Assembly: GCF_001039355.2 (NCBI RefSeq)
Contig: NW_019775787.1
Location: 124,001 to 188,000, forward strand
DNA: 64,000 nt
Reading direction: 5' to 3'
Source: Lingula anatina
Taxonomy: Eukaryota > Brachiopoda > Lingulata > Lingulida > Lingulidae
Position 1 is the first letter of the stretch, and each line of letters starts with the position of its first letter. A model generated the notes under the pieces. The model saw only the letters and a program-made list of their open reading frames with translations. It was not told where the DNA came from and did no database searches. A program made the translations under genes and the position numbers. Below, in pieces: positions 1-17,849 of the stretch.

Positions 1-314
1 TTTTTTTTATTGATACTCGTGTGTGTGTGTGTGTGAGAGTGTGTGTGTGCACGCATGCATGTGTGTTAATTCAATAATAACGGCCCCTTAAACATGTAGG
101 CAGAGGTCTGCATATTTTTCACATGTCTATGTGTAGTACATGTAAGGCACATCATATGTACATGTATCAAAATATCAAATTTATATAACATGTATCAAAA
201 TATCAAAATTGTATAACCAGGATTAAAATGAACTGGGATGAGTTTTCTACAATTACAACTGTAGGTTACTGTAATAATTGTGGTTACAATTCTAATTCTT
301 ATAATAAGACTTAC

Positions 315-433
315 CCAAAGAGATATGCTTTGATGATCCAAAGAAAAAGTAAATAACTGATGGGAAGAAGGACACATAGAGGCCATTTATGGAAGGAAGA
401 CCTGCTAGCAAACCATACGCCATACCTGTAAAA

Positions 434-472
<39 letters not shown>

Positions 473-3272
473 ATATAGTTTCCTTGTATATCATTCCCAT
501 CTCAATACAAAAAGATATCTGATAGTGTTAGCTGATCAATTACAATATCTACACGATTTCCAACTTTTAGTATACCACATCTGGGTATGGCCCCAGTTCA
601 AGTCTGTGTGCTGTTTCTCAGTTATCATAAAAAAGGTGATAAAATGCCTGATCATGTATTTGTCAAAATGTTATCTAGAAATGTTTTGTTAGATTTGATT
701 TTTCAGAATAAAAAAAAAAAATCAATCAATCAATAAATGAATAAAAAGGAATTAAAAAATAACAGCATACTATTGTGATACCAGTAATTATCTCTGGTAG
801 GTTTACAAACATCATCACCAAATTAAATGCACAGTGTTACAAATCGTTCAGGAAATGAAAAACCTTTTAACCTAATTTTTAGTTACATAAAATCAAAATT
901 ACACAAGGTAATTTGTGTAGTCAATCTTGGCTCACTTACTGCTGTGGCATCATCAGGCTATCACCTATCATATGATAATTTCTGGTTATGAAACTATGAA
1001 ATATAGCACACTCTGTGCCAAGTTTAAACTGTCTGTGCCAAAAAAAAAAAAAAAAAAAAAATCAACTATACTTGGCCTTTTGGAGCCCAGAGTCTAAGGG
1101 TGCATTCCCAGAGATTTAGATCGATCCAGAGATTTAGATTTAGATTTAGATCGACCTAACTCCCTGGGGGTTCACGCTAAATTGCAGTCAGCCGAGCGCG
1201 CACCATAGTTAATTACCCCCTTACAGCTATTAGTAGGCAGGACAGACGCTTAAGCCGGCTAAGCTGACAGTAATCAAGTAAGACTCCCCACAGGAATAGA
1301 TCGATCTAAAATCTATGGGAATGGGGTCTAAGAATCAATTGATCTGACAGAGAAACACAAAGGTCAGCAATTAACTGGACACATTTACATACGTTTAATT
1401 GCCCATCTTCAATTTTACCAGCAAGGTAATTTGTACAGTCAATCTTGGCTCAATTAATGCCAAGGCATCATCATGCTGTCTTATGATAATTTCTGGTTAT
1501 GAAACTATGAAATATAATACAGTCTGCGCCAAGTTAAAAACTGTCTGTGCGAGTAAAAAAATCCAACTACTATACTTGGCCTTTTGGAGCCCAGAGTCTA
1601 AGAATCAATTGATCTGACACAGAAACAAAGGTCAGCAATAACTGGACACATTTACACACTTTCAATTGAATAGCTTCTGCAAGTAATTTGTACAGTCAAT
1701 CTGGGCTCAATTACTGCAGAGGCGTCATTAGGATATCATATGATTATTTCTGGTTATGAAACTATGAAATATAGCACAGTCTGTGCCAAAATTAGAACTG
1801 TCAGTGCCAAAATTAACTTTAAATTTCCTCTATACTTCTGGACATCATGGTTTCAGAATCAATTGACCTGACACAGAAGCAAAGATCAGTAATTACTAGT
1901 AACTGGAAAAATTTACACAATTTTAATTGCCTTGCTTTAATTTTACTAGCATTTAGCTAAAGGCCAGTGCCAACAACGTGGACTGACCCAAGTACCTTCA
2001 ACAAACAAAGAGTCAGTTATCACTGAAGAATGACCACGCAAAACCAATACTCATATAGTAAACAATATTTTTGCCAATTGTGTTTAAAGCACTTATTTTC
2101 TTTTCATTGGTGCATCTTTGAATGAATGATAGTATTGTAAATTTAGAACACAATCAACAATGGTTTCATAATCACTGACATGCAATGCTGACAAGTGATT
2201 CTCTCTCAGTACAGAAAATTGACTGGCAAGCATTCGCTGAAAGGATGCTTCAACCAAATATGCATTAAAAAAAAACATTTCAGTAACAGCTTTTGGTAAA
2301 CAAAGTTAAGCATGTGCTTTCTTTAATATATATAGTAACCAAATGTCCCTTCTCAGTAACAAATGAATTTGTACTCCCTATTTCAACATCCTGATAAACT
2401 CTTGTATCAAGATCAAAATTATTAAAATTTTTTTTACAATATAAAGAATTTGAAAAAAATTCATTAGGCAGGCCTATTTTCCAACATTTTCCAACTGACC
2501 CTTTCCAGCGGATCTTTGATTAGGATAAAAATGAGTAAAGAGCCAAAATTATTTTTTAAAACGGTTTAAAAATGCAAGGATTAAATTGCTCTTTTTTTTC
2601 CGGAGGGAGGGGGGGGGAGGTACTACATATGAAATACATAAGACACTTTTGACTTAATGGCCTACATATACACTGGCCTCTTGGTTCAAGCTTGTAACAC
2701 CTGTTATTATTCCAATTATTTTCCCAAAAAAATTACCACTTCAAATCACTCATTAAAGGATGTAATTCCAACTAGCTATTGAAAACCAGAGCTTTTATCT
2801 TTGTCATATATTACAAATCGACATAATAACAAAGTCTTTTTGGAAAGACAATTGTATGATTTTATTTGAGATACGTTAGTAACAATTACCTGATCTCCTT
2901 ATTGACCTGTTTATAAATAGTAAATGACTCACCATGTGGTAAATGCATAATAGCTACTGTCAATCCAGCAATCAAATCATTGAAAAGCCACACTGGAAAC
3001 TGATAGTTTGCCATTGATATAATAAAAGGGAACAGCCTTCCCAGGCAGCTTCTACAACGATCTCTTGAGCAAAAGCCATCAGAACAATGCTTCTTTCTCA
3101 GAGACTTTAACTTCTCAACCACAAAATGTCCTCTTTCTGGTTCAGTGTAGTTAAATTCTTTGTCAAAAGCCTCTTGTGTATACAGTGGTCTCTGTATCGT
3201 AATCATGGCTTCTTTGGGTGGATCTTGCACCACACTGGAGTTTTCCTGGTCATCAGTAGTAGCGTTTTCCAT
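315..3272 (-). CDS. SLC26: SLC26-family anion transporter, N-terminal part (gene continues off the left edge)
   Basis: SLC26 proteins are plasma-membrane anion exchangers or channels (sulfate, chloride, bicarbonate, oxalate; prestin is a member). Two coding exons are visible on the minus strand. Exon 1 runs from the ATG at 3272-3270 to 2933 (donor GTGAGT) and encodes a cytosolic N-terminus of about 90 residues, then [19 protein letters not shown], the start of the first membrane segment. Exon 2 is 425-315 (acceptor TTTTACAG, donor GTAAGT). Joining in phase 1 gives [25 protein letters not shown], then [14 protein letters not shown], the classic SLC26 TM1-TM3 block and sulfate-transporter signature; N replaces the usual Y before GLY. 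The first exon begins at 3280 after a TTTCTTAG acceptor, so an untranslated exon must lie further right; I could not place it. Downstream exons (rest of the transmembrane domain and the STAS domain) lie outside the window. The family is certain, the subfamily is not. Confidence 0.95.
893..1935. repeat. Three-copy degenerate tandem repeat, unit about 257-285 bp
   Basis: Three consecutive units share the blocks GGTAATTTGTACAGTCAATC, TTCTGGTTATGAAACTATGA, CTGTGCCAA and GGTCAGCAATAACTGGACAC. Equivalent blocks start near 907, 1426 and 1682. The step from unit 2 to unit 3 is about 257 bp. The step from unit 1 to unit 2 is longer because unit 1 carries an A-rich stretch and a 229-bp MITE insertion. 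The units have no coding potential. Confidence 0.85.
1099..1327. mobile_element. Palindromic MITE, family 1, copy a
   Basis: A 229-bp element starting GGTGCATTCCCA and ending TGGGAATGGGGT, flanked on both sides by CTAAG (1094-1098 and 1328-1332). The two halves form an imperfect inverted repeat, for example CTCCCTGGGGG on the left and CTCCCCACAGG on the right, with TTAATTACCCCCTTACAGC near the centre. The next unit of the host tandem repeat has the same site without the element (AGTCTAAGAATCAATTG near 1596), which proves insertion. No transposase is present, so it is non-autonomous. Confidence 0.9.
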
Positions 3273-3592
3273 GTTTGCCTCTAAGAAAAAAAAATACCAA
3301 CAGATTACCATTTAATTATAATACAGAACTGCATGCACACACACACACGTGTTTGTAAATAAATAAATAAATGAACATCTTTATACCAGGTTTGGCATCA
3401 CAAACAAAAAGACTCCAACGTGATGTATCTACATGGACTAGTACATGTATAGTAGCTGTTACTGAAGCACACACGTACTCAGCACGTCATGCATGACTAT
3501 GAAATGCACCATGTCTGGGCCTTTAGTTCTCTTTATGTCTCATGGCACAAGACAGAAACTGCAAGGTTTATGTTACATGCACCGGTGCTTTA

Positions 3593-3850
3593 TGGACCAT
3601 TCCCAGACCCTAGTGTACTAACTGTGGATTGATCTATTTCCAAGGGAATTCTCGCTAAATTGCAATCAAGTTAAGTGGCTTAGATGTCTGTCAAGCCTAC
3701 TGAAGCTGTTAGGGGGTAATTAATTATCATTAAGCAGCTTTAGTAGGTGTGCTGGACATCTAACCTGCTTAAGCTGAAAGCAATTTAGCAAGAAACCCTT
3801 TTGGAGATGGATCGATCCTGTTAAATTGATCTAGGTATGGGAACCCAGTC
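3593..3850. mobile_element. Palindromic MITE, family 1, copy b
   Basis: Starts GGACCATTCCCA and ends TGGGAACCCAGTC. Internal mirror blocks are CTCGCTAAATTGCAATCAAG on the left and GAAAGCAATTTAGCAAGAAA on the right, with GTTAGGGGGTAATTAATTA at the centre. It lies between the SLC26 5' exon and the next gene. The flanks show no clear target duplication, so this copy looks older. Confidence 0.75.
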
Positions 3851-4468
3851 TTACACTTGTCTACAGTACAGCACACACTCCTTCTTGACTCAAATCTGTC
3901 TGTAAAACATATCCATTTAGCTATTTTACTGTTTAAAATAAAACAAACTTGACATAAATGCACAAACACGGAGGCATTAGAGGTGATTATTTTTTCCACA
4001 GTCTGTCAATTGCAAGATGAGGCAATGCCTTGCTTTCCCCAAAACTGTTTGTTTTTCATTGTGTTGATGCATGCTATTGTACATATTTATTTCTATGTTT
4101 AGTGAAAAATAATGAAACATATCATTTCTTGTAAATGTTTTTCTCAAACCAGTACTAGTATGTACCCAACATACATTCACAGCAATAAAATCAGTTGCAA
4201 ATAGATATATTAATATGGATAATCCTGGCCCCATAAGCACACAAGTACATGTAAACATAATCTATAATAAGGCAGATATCTTAAAGGACAATGTTCATGT
4301 AAAAATCCATTTCTCGAATTTTGAAGATACAGCACTCAATCTATACACTAGAGGTATGTTTTAATCGATCCCCGCCATTTAAAAATTATAAAAACAATCT
4401 ATTAGTAGAAAAAAAAGCGTTCTAGTAAACCTCACCTCAATATGCAAAAATGAAGCAACAGATCTGGG

Positions 4469-6590
4469 TCACGTGGTACTGTGACGACAATCACGATAAA
4501 GGTCTATGAGACTCAACTGAGCTGCATGGTGCATACAGACGGAGAAGTTAAGGAAAGTTGTGTTGAACGGAGTTGAGGAATTTTCGTTATGCCTCGGTGT
4601 GTTGCCGTGGGATTCACCAAAATTGCAGCTCTCGTTGACAATCTTTCTTTGTCTGTGACGGTCTTCCGTGACTTACTTACTAACTTCGGTGACAATAGTT
4701 GCGATGCTCTAGATCATGGTCACCTCAGGTGGTTTAGATCATATCAAGAGCTGGTAGTCTTTCAGATTAACTGTCATCAGTTGGCAAACTTACTGATTGC
4801 TGATGCATTTTAAATGCATTGTAGTTGACCAAAAGCTCGTTTACAACAAACCTGTTAATTATGCACCGCTGCAATTCCCAAGCCAGGTAATAACAGGTAT
4901 GAAACTCGTCTTGGTGGGCTTTCATATTTTTCAATATATCTCATTTATTTCATGGGGTTATTTTATTGGTATTTGTAAATGACGTTAAATATCAATACTT
5001 AAACAATTAAGTTCAAACACGGTCGCGAACATTAATAAAAGAAATTGCTCTCAGGGTATCTTGAAGCTTCCGTGGAAGAAAACGTGTTGAGGAAAAACAG
5101 GAAAAAGAGCGTTATATTAAAGAAAAAATGGGAACTGCTATAATAAAATGGTTCGTTATCCTAATTCGTTTATGCTTTGAGGATTTGTTTCTGAAGATTA
5201 TTTCATCTGAAATATTAAATAATTTAAAAGATTGATTATTTTATAACTTGAAACGCAAATTCTGCGTCAGTACGCAATTTTTTTTTTTTTTTGCAAATTT
5301 GTAAGCTTATAACACCGTGCTATAAAGATCTACTCAAGAAAAAAATTTGCTTGGGTAAAATTGAGTACGGAATGAACTGGAGACACTTGGCTTGTCATTA
5401 AGTTTACACGAAAATATGTCAGGTAACTTTATACTGTCTTTGAAAGAGTAAAGATTGAAAGATAATTTTAGACAAACTTTGACGGGGGAAATACCTACAA
5501 AGAGTAATGGGCTATTTCGCCAACATCTTGTTGAAAATTTTACACTGCAATTCTATTCAAATAAGCTAAGGAACTAATTGCCAAATTAATACTCTCATCA
5601 CATAACAGGGGGGTAACCAGACCTGCAAAAATTGTACGCACATATTTAAAAAGATTACAAGCACATACAGCAAAATGTAGACTTACGCAAAACATGAAGG
5701 ACAGCGTAATCACAGCAAATGTACCTCATATAGTAGCTTAATTTCCATTAATAATAAAATCATCATTTAAGTCAAAAATATTCTTGCGATTTAATAACTA
5801 TTTTAATTTACCCAGAACGGTATATTTATTTTAAAGGCGGTTAACTGAAATATAGTTTTATGATTTGTTTGTGAAAATTGCCCATGTCACCCTGTTAGTT
5901 TGGAGGTCTAAGCTGGATCAAGTCCGTGTTAAAATTCCTATGAAGTTGTGCAGGAAAAATTCTTCCTTTCTTTCTCTAGCTCCTCGATAAACCTGGTGTT
6001 CAGATTTTATCTAGTACCCCCAGGTCTACGGGAGCTGCGCTTTGTAACTAACGCACAGGTAGATTTTTACCTGAGATAACTGGAGTAAAGCTTAGATAGA
6101 GAGTGCGTTCGATACAAGCAAGACAAATTGAATGCCATTTAACCCTCTAATTAAGAGGTAAAGGAAGTTCCAGTTAGATGGATGATTAAGATAGGACTTG
6201 TAAAGGTAACGGGCATTGTTTACCTCAGTTTAATAAAAGTATGCAAGACGGAGTGTCAGCGGTTTAATAAAATAAATTGAATTTCACAAATAACATGGAC
6301 CTCATATGCAATAATCAACATTTCCCTTAACTCATTCAAATGCAGTGTTTTATACAACTTGGGATAACCATAATGAAATGCTTGTTAAAGAAATGACTAG
6401 ACGGGAAATGGTTTTACACAGCTTCACGAGGATTTAGACCCCTCGGGTAAGAGATTTGAATGAGTATAAACTTTTATCAGAAGCCAGAGAAGTCATCTTA
6501 CAGGTAGACAATGCAGCTCAGTTTGACAGCTAAGCACGCTCTTTTCTCCAGTGGCTCGATTGTCGTCATTGGACCACGTGACCACGTAGC
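4469..6590. repeat. Inverted-repeat pair enclosing about 2 kb
   Basis: The blocks GTCACGTGGT, TGACGACAATC and AACTGAGCTGCAT occur in this order on the plus strand at about 4469-4530 and again, reverse-complemented, at about 6511-6590. The two CACGTG-bearing blocks match at 21 of 25 positions. The arrangement suits terminal repeats of a decayed transposon, or two copies of a dispersed repeat in opposite orientation. The interior carries no intact gene. Confidence 0.5.
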
Positions 6591-6957
6591 TCATTAACTC
6601 CCAGGCCGAGCAAATAGGACGTTTTTTAAAGCAAAAAATTTACAAAATGAGCTTTTAATTTGTGTATTTGGATAAAGATATCGTTAGTTGGGCATGTTTT
6701 CTGAAGAATATGTTCCGTTCAGGCCATTCTGACGGCATGAAGCAAACCCTTTAAGATCTAAGGGATTATTTCCCTGGACAAGTTGTTATTCATCATGTAC
6801 TATCCCTGGGACACACTGCATGTTATTTTTCTGCACCTGATCTCTTTCTGCCAGTTAGCCTGGTTGAATATCTGCAGATAAATTTACTTCACTTCATGTA
6901 CAGCATACCATAATCTATCATTTTCTCATTTCCTTTTTATTTATTTTTTTTCTGAAG

Positions 6958-7012
6958 GTGTTAATTACCCCCTAGCTGCTAGAGGAGGCATGGCAAACAT
7001 TTAAGCCGATTC
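6958..7012. mobile_element. Truncated half copy of a family-1 palindromic MITE
   Basis: GTTAATTACCCCCTAGCTGC followed by a variant of the right arm (GGCATGGCAAACATTTAAGC) matches the centre and start of the right arm of the full copies. The left half is missing. A second, complete element is inserted directly at its right end. Confidence 0.6.
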
Positions 7013-7017
7013 CTTAG

Positions 7018-7230
7018 AGTGCATTCCCACAGATTTAGATAGATCCATCTAGATCGACCTAACTCCCTGGGGGTTCACGCTAAATTGCTGTCAGCCAAGC
7101 AGGCACGGTAGTTAATTACCCCCTTACAGCTTTTAGTAGGCAGGACAGACATTTCAGCTGGCTAAGCTGACAGTAATCTAGTGAGACTCCCCACAGGGAT
7201 AGATCGATCTCAAATCTGTGGGAATGGGGT
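7018..7230. mobile_element. Palindromic MITE, family 1, copy c
   Basis: A 213-bp element from AGTGCATTCCCA to TGGGAATGGGGT with perfect 5-bp target duplications CTTAG at 7013-7017 and 7231-7235. It is very similar to copy a, including TAACTCCCTGGGGGTTCACG and CTTACAGCTTTTAGTAGGCA. It is probably one of the younger copies. Confidence 0.9.
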
Positions 7231-7640
7231 CTTAGATTACACTTGGAATACATCCCCTACAGAGTTGGACCGAACCAGCTTATATAAAAATGGTTTGTCT
7301 CCTTAAGTTTCATTTGCTTGCTAATTACCTGTCATGCCACAATGAAGTGATATACATACTAATGTGGGAGTTAGCAAGGATGAGGCTTCCATTAATAAGT
7401 GAAAAGTCTGAAAATTAAAATGGCATGGGATCCAGGGAGCCTTCTGCATCGATTTTAAAAATAATATTTTCAGCTCCCAAAAAGTAAAAAAATCCACCGA
7501 TAGTTGGAAAAAACTCATTTGGGTTATAGTTGAAATAAATGCATGAAAAGGTGGATCTAATAATGATTGATACAACATTTTAACGTCCCAGGAAGCAACC
7601 TACTGTGCAAAATAAAGCATCTCTGTGGCAGAAGTAGCTT

Positions 7641-8165
7641 AGGGATCCTTCCCATAATCCTTCCGTACTAGCAGGATCAATCTATCTCCGAGGAAATTCT
7701 TGCTAAATTGCATTCAGTTTAAGCAGCTCAAATGTCTGGTCTGCTACAGGGTAATTAACTTTCATGCACACTTGGTTCCTGGATATTCTTTCACGTAGTT
7801 TTGAGTGTGATCTGTGTGCATGCTACTAATAAATGCACATGGCGATGCACTCTTTGCATTTACCTTGAGAAAATTGTCTGCGCAATTTGCAGTCTGAGTT
7901 GAAAGAACGCGCACCAGGTGACAAGACAGTTAAGAAGATGCTTGCAAGATCTGATAATTGGGCTAAGGACGAGGTGGTTGCGTGCTCTGTTGGAGAACTG
8001 GGGGGAGGAAGGGCTTTTGGAAGCCAACCGTACACGAAAGTTAATTACCCCCTAGCAATTGACTTCAGTAGGGTAACAGACACTTAAGCCCCTTAAACTG
8101 AATGCAATTTAGCAAGAATCCCATCCGAGTTAGAGCGATCCTGCTAGTGCAAAAGGGTTGGCCAA
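7641..8165. mobile_element. Family-1 palindromic MITE interrupted by about 280 bp of foreign sequence
   Basis: The left arm (about 7641-7760, including CTTGCTAAATTGCATTCAGT) and the right arm (about 8038-8165, including ACTGAATGCAATTTAGCAAG) are mirror images of each other. They are separated by about 280 bp unrelated to the other copies. The inserted part is less AT-rich and keeps a frame open from 7887 to 8087, reading SELKERAPGDKTVKKML and then WAKDEVVACSVGELGGG. I do not recognise that peptide; it may be a captured gene fragment or chance. Confidence 0.6.
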
Positions 8166-9081
8166 CATGATTTTTTGAGTTTGCTTCTGGCCAAGAAACA
8201 ATCCTTAACATACAGTGTACATGTACAGTACTTCTTGCATACAAAAGCCTGTTCACTTTAGCCATTACATAAGTTTCTTGCAATAACATGAAAAAACACA
8301 AAGTGAATAAAAACAAAATGCATTTCATATACATGTAGCAGAGACATGCCCGAGACATATTTCTCAAAGTAACTATAAAAAAGGGTGGAAAAAGAGTTAT
8401 ATAAGCACGACCACTATCTGTGCCTGTGTGCGTGCATGCGAGTGTTGCCCGTCGTGATTGGGGGTGGGGGTGCCCCCGTCAGGACATATGTTTTCGGCCT
8501 AACATGTAAGGTCCCTGTGGGTAAGTTACAATTGTAGGTTTACAGCATGTTAAGTCGTCATATGTCATATGATGCAACGCCGGCATGATTGGTTATATAA
8601 TGGGGAAACTATTTGTTTATAAAAAGCACCATTACCAATGTAATACCAGGTCATGTGAACCGATTATGACACCAGTGCAAAGACTTTATTAAATATGCGA
8701 CTAGCTTGAATAAGAAAAGCGCCATTTACCTTTTTTATGAGTGATTTCCAATTACTGAAAAACTCGAAATTTGCAGGTGTTTTGTAACGCTACCTCTATT
8801 TACTGAAGAGTGATAAGGCAGATTCTAAGACGAGCCCGTGGAATTTTATAACGCTTGAACTCTGATTGAACTATGCCCGACTGTCACCTTGCCTGTCACC
8901 TTGATCGGTTACTCTGGTTACTAATGGGCATTACTTTATATGCCTATGGGGTATAAATAGTTTCCTGATTTTGATAGTTTTTGAGTTATGGTAGACTAGT
9001 ATCGTTTTCTGCGGTAGGCTAAGGTTATAAAATTAAACCAGGTTCGTTACCCAATCAAGGTGCTTGATGACAGCCGAGCGT

Positions 9082-9205
9082 GGCTTGAACCTATGCCCTA
9101 TTAAAAAATATCGCAGAGTTCATAATTTCATTCATTAAACAGATAATATACCGCTAGTTTTCTCGTCAGGCCTGTGTACCGTTGCTCTATCCATAGGCTA
9201 CCTGG
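9082..9205 (-). repeat. tRNA-like SINE or decayed tRNA with an enlarged loop
   Basis: Read on the minus strand, TAGCCTATGGATAGAGC (9200-9184) resembles a pol III A box and tRNA D arm. GGTTCAAGCC (9091-9082) is a good B box, followed by ACGCTCGGCTG, like a tRNA acceptor 3' strand. The boxes lie about 100 bp apart, too far for a normal tRNA. An AAT microsatellite abuts the element at 9214-9248, beyond the A-box end. Confidence 0.4.
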
Positions 9206-9210
9206 CATTT

Positions 9211-9213
<3 letters not shown>

Positions 9214-9248
<35 letters not shown>
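9214..9248. repeat. (AAT)n microsatellite
   Basis: About eleven uninterrupted AAT units beside the tRNA-like element. Confidence 0.95.
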
Positions 9249-9249
<1 letters not shown>

Positions 9250-10949
9250 GAACAGCTCTTCATTTTTGCGGTTGAAAGTGTCATAAAACAGATTTTCCTT
9301 GGGTAAACGACAATTTTCCCATACTTTCCTATGATTATAATGAATCCGTGTCCACATTCAAAGTTAGTCGATTTTTAAAGTTTTTTTAATATTCTCTCAA
9401 GAGGGTAGCCAACTATTAAGGTCCACGTGGTCACATGGCAATCACAAATTTCAGAATAATTGCGATAACTGCAGTTTTGGTTAAAATTTATTATATTTCT
9501 ATGTGTTGTTTGCAATATATATATTTCTTATGAATATTTTGAATCTCAATTGAAGAGTTGTTTCCCTTATTTAATTATTTAGCGTAGTTCAAAATGTTTT
9601 CCGTAACGATAAGACCGTCATGTCCTCCTGTTTGAACTGCGTGTTTACGCTTGGGCAAATATCTGGGTTTTTTTTCATTCGGTGTACGGTATACATTTCA
9701 GGAGGCAATATCGACATCAGGTAGGCTACATGAACATGTAGGTCTCTCTGAATTGAAAAAGTTACTGAACCAAAATATAAACACGCAAAGAAAAATGTGA
9801 AGACCGCCTCAGTTTCGTTGATACTTTGTCATTTACCAAATTGTAATTTTTAATTCCTGTGAATGAAAAAAAAAATTAGAGGGGAAAAACATTAATAGCC
9901 GTATTATACGCATGCTTACTTACCTGCAAATTTACCAGCTTACTGCACTGAGTTGTACCCAGCTGAGCAAACCAGTAAGAAACATACTTCAGATTCATTG
10001 CGCACATACACTGTATGACTGGTGGGAATGGGATAAAATTAAAAGCCCTTTTTTGAAATAATAAAATCACTGCTTTCGAGAACATTATGTTCAGAAAATA
10101 GAACATCTGACGAAAATTTTAACAATGACATTTTCTAACTAAAAATCGTACAATTTTTAAAGCCATTCCATACGGGATTTTCGCACCAAATGTAGGCCTA
10201 ATTTTCATACATTAAGAGGTATTTTTTTATTACTCATGAATCATTGCTAGGTCGTTCCTGCACTCGACTTGAATTCAACGTTTTGAAAACAAATATAATT
10301 AAACAAGTCGAATGACTTTTAGTTTTAAACGATCATGGTTCATTTAGAACGCCATGCCTTTGAATTCCGGACATTTCAAAGGAAATTGGGCCTACAGACA
10401 TCAGGTACTTTTCTTTTACGTTTTTAGTATTTTTAATGTCTGGATTGGGAAGTAGCTTTGCAGCATATTTGGGCAAAAATGTTACTTATCTTATTCCGCT
10501 CCTCATCATACATGTGCCTTCGTGCGCTGTAGTACATGTAGGCCTATATTTATATCTTTCATTGTGCATCTCGGCATATTAAAAAAAAAGGAAAAAAAAA
10601 AACATTTCCCTCCAAAAATCACCTTTTTTTCAATACATTTCCTTACAATATAATAGTACAATGCACTGGAGTAAACGTGCAGTCCCCCTTTTTCCCCAAA
10701 GAAAAAAAAACACCGATACCTCAGTATAATGTTACATATACACTATAGCAAAAATGTAGGTAATTTTTTTAGAAAGGTTTACAGCCTGCCCGTTCAAGAC
10801 CATAGCCGCGCACCTGTTTGCTTGACGAAAAACCCCTTCCTCTCCATATCTATCCCACGCACACTTTTACAAAACCAGCAGGAACTTGTTTGCTTTATCA
10901 TTTATTTTTCAACCTTGATTTTAGACCAGCGCTAGAACAAGTCCGTCTG

Positions 10950-11146
10950 TCAGCTGCTAGAATGACAGCCGAGGGGTGCAAAAGAACAGCCGTTCACCGA
11001 CCAATCACTGGCACGTATAGAAGTCACATGAGAGAATACATAAACCTCTTTCATAACATCAGTACACCAACTGTGACATAAGGCATGGTACATATAGAAT
11101 CGTTCACTCTATACGTGTGATTCTCTGAGTCAGAGGCTTCGTCGAA
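10950..11146 (+). promoter_or_regulatory. Presumed core promoter and 5' UTR of LONRF
   Basis: The block just upstream of the LONRF start contains a CCAAT box (11001-11005, GACCAATCACTGG), several CpG dinucleotides and no clear TATA box at a fixed distance. An in-frame TGA at 11126-11128 precedes the start ATG and shows that translation cannot begin further upstream in this exon. The transcription start itself cannot be placed from sequence. Confidence 0.45.
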
Positions 11147-17141
<5,995 letters not shown>

Positions 17142-17826
17142 AAATTGGGTTATTAATTCAGGTTGCCCTCATACTATGTCTCATAGGGTTAATATGACTG
17201 ACTGATGTTTGACTGACCGCTGTTTAAGTTAAAACTTAAGTAAACAATTGATTTCTTTGGGTAAATATCATAATTGGGGAATGAAAGGTTGAATTTTAAG
17301 GGGGATTGTGACAGGAGTGAACTGGTGAATTAAAATGTTCGAGTGTTACTGTTAAGATAAATTACCACATAACTATTGTTATGTATTTCTTTGTGAAGGT
17401 TAATTACTGAGACCTCAAGGTTAGCTGTGCTCAGACTTAACTGAAGGCCCTGAAATGAATGTTTGGAATTCATTTTTATTTGGCTGTACAAGGCGACAGT
17501 AATGGTTTTAGTTAGGGCCAGTTGATATAATATCATTATAATAATATGTAACATTAATTTATCTTTTAACCTTTTTACCTCTTCTCATATAGTATTTATA
17601 TATTAACCCTGTAAAAATAACAGCATAGATTATGGCTACAATTGTAACTCTTTTGCTATCTTGAAGAATTACATTGCTACTGTGTGGAAGTTGCAATTAG
17701 TATTTTATTACATGTATACAAGTGGACATTGAATATGTGGCAATATAAATAATCTACGTTTCTCATTTCAAAGTCTCAGCTACCAAGTGATTATTTTAAT
17801 AATCATTAATTAAATTAAATAATTCA

Positions 17827-17849
17827 AATAAAATTAGAGGATGAATAAA
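17827..17849 (+). terminator. Candidate LONRF polyadenylation signals
   Basis: Two AATAAA hexamers at 17827-17832 and 17844-17849, about 690 bp after the LONRF stop and before the convergent MRPL30 gene. They are the first canonical hexamers I see after the stop codon. Placement is inferred from sequence only. Confidence 0.45.

Larger units (their letters stand above)
426..2932 (-). other. Intron of the SLC26 gene
   Basis: About 2.5 kb between the two SLC26 coding exons. It holds an AAAT microsatellite close to the acceptor of exon 2, a threefold degenerate tandem repeat (about 893-1935) and a palindromic MITE inserted in the first repeat unit (1099-1327). A G-rich tract lies near 2605-2622. 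No further coding exon was recognised. Confidence 0.8.
3281..11146. other. Intergenic region between the divergent SLC26 (-) and LONRF (+) genes
   Basis: Nearly 8 kb separates the two genes, which point away from each other. It should hold the promoters of both and the unplaced SLC26 5' exon. I see four family-1 palindromic elements (one a half copy), a pair of inverted repeats at 4469-4535 and 6511-6590, a tRNA-like SINE near 9082-9205 and an AAT microsatellite. Open frames here are short and unconvincing. Confidence 0.6.
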
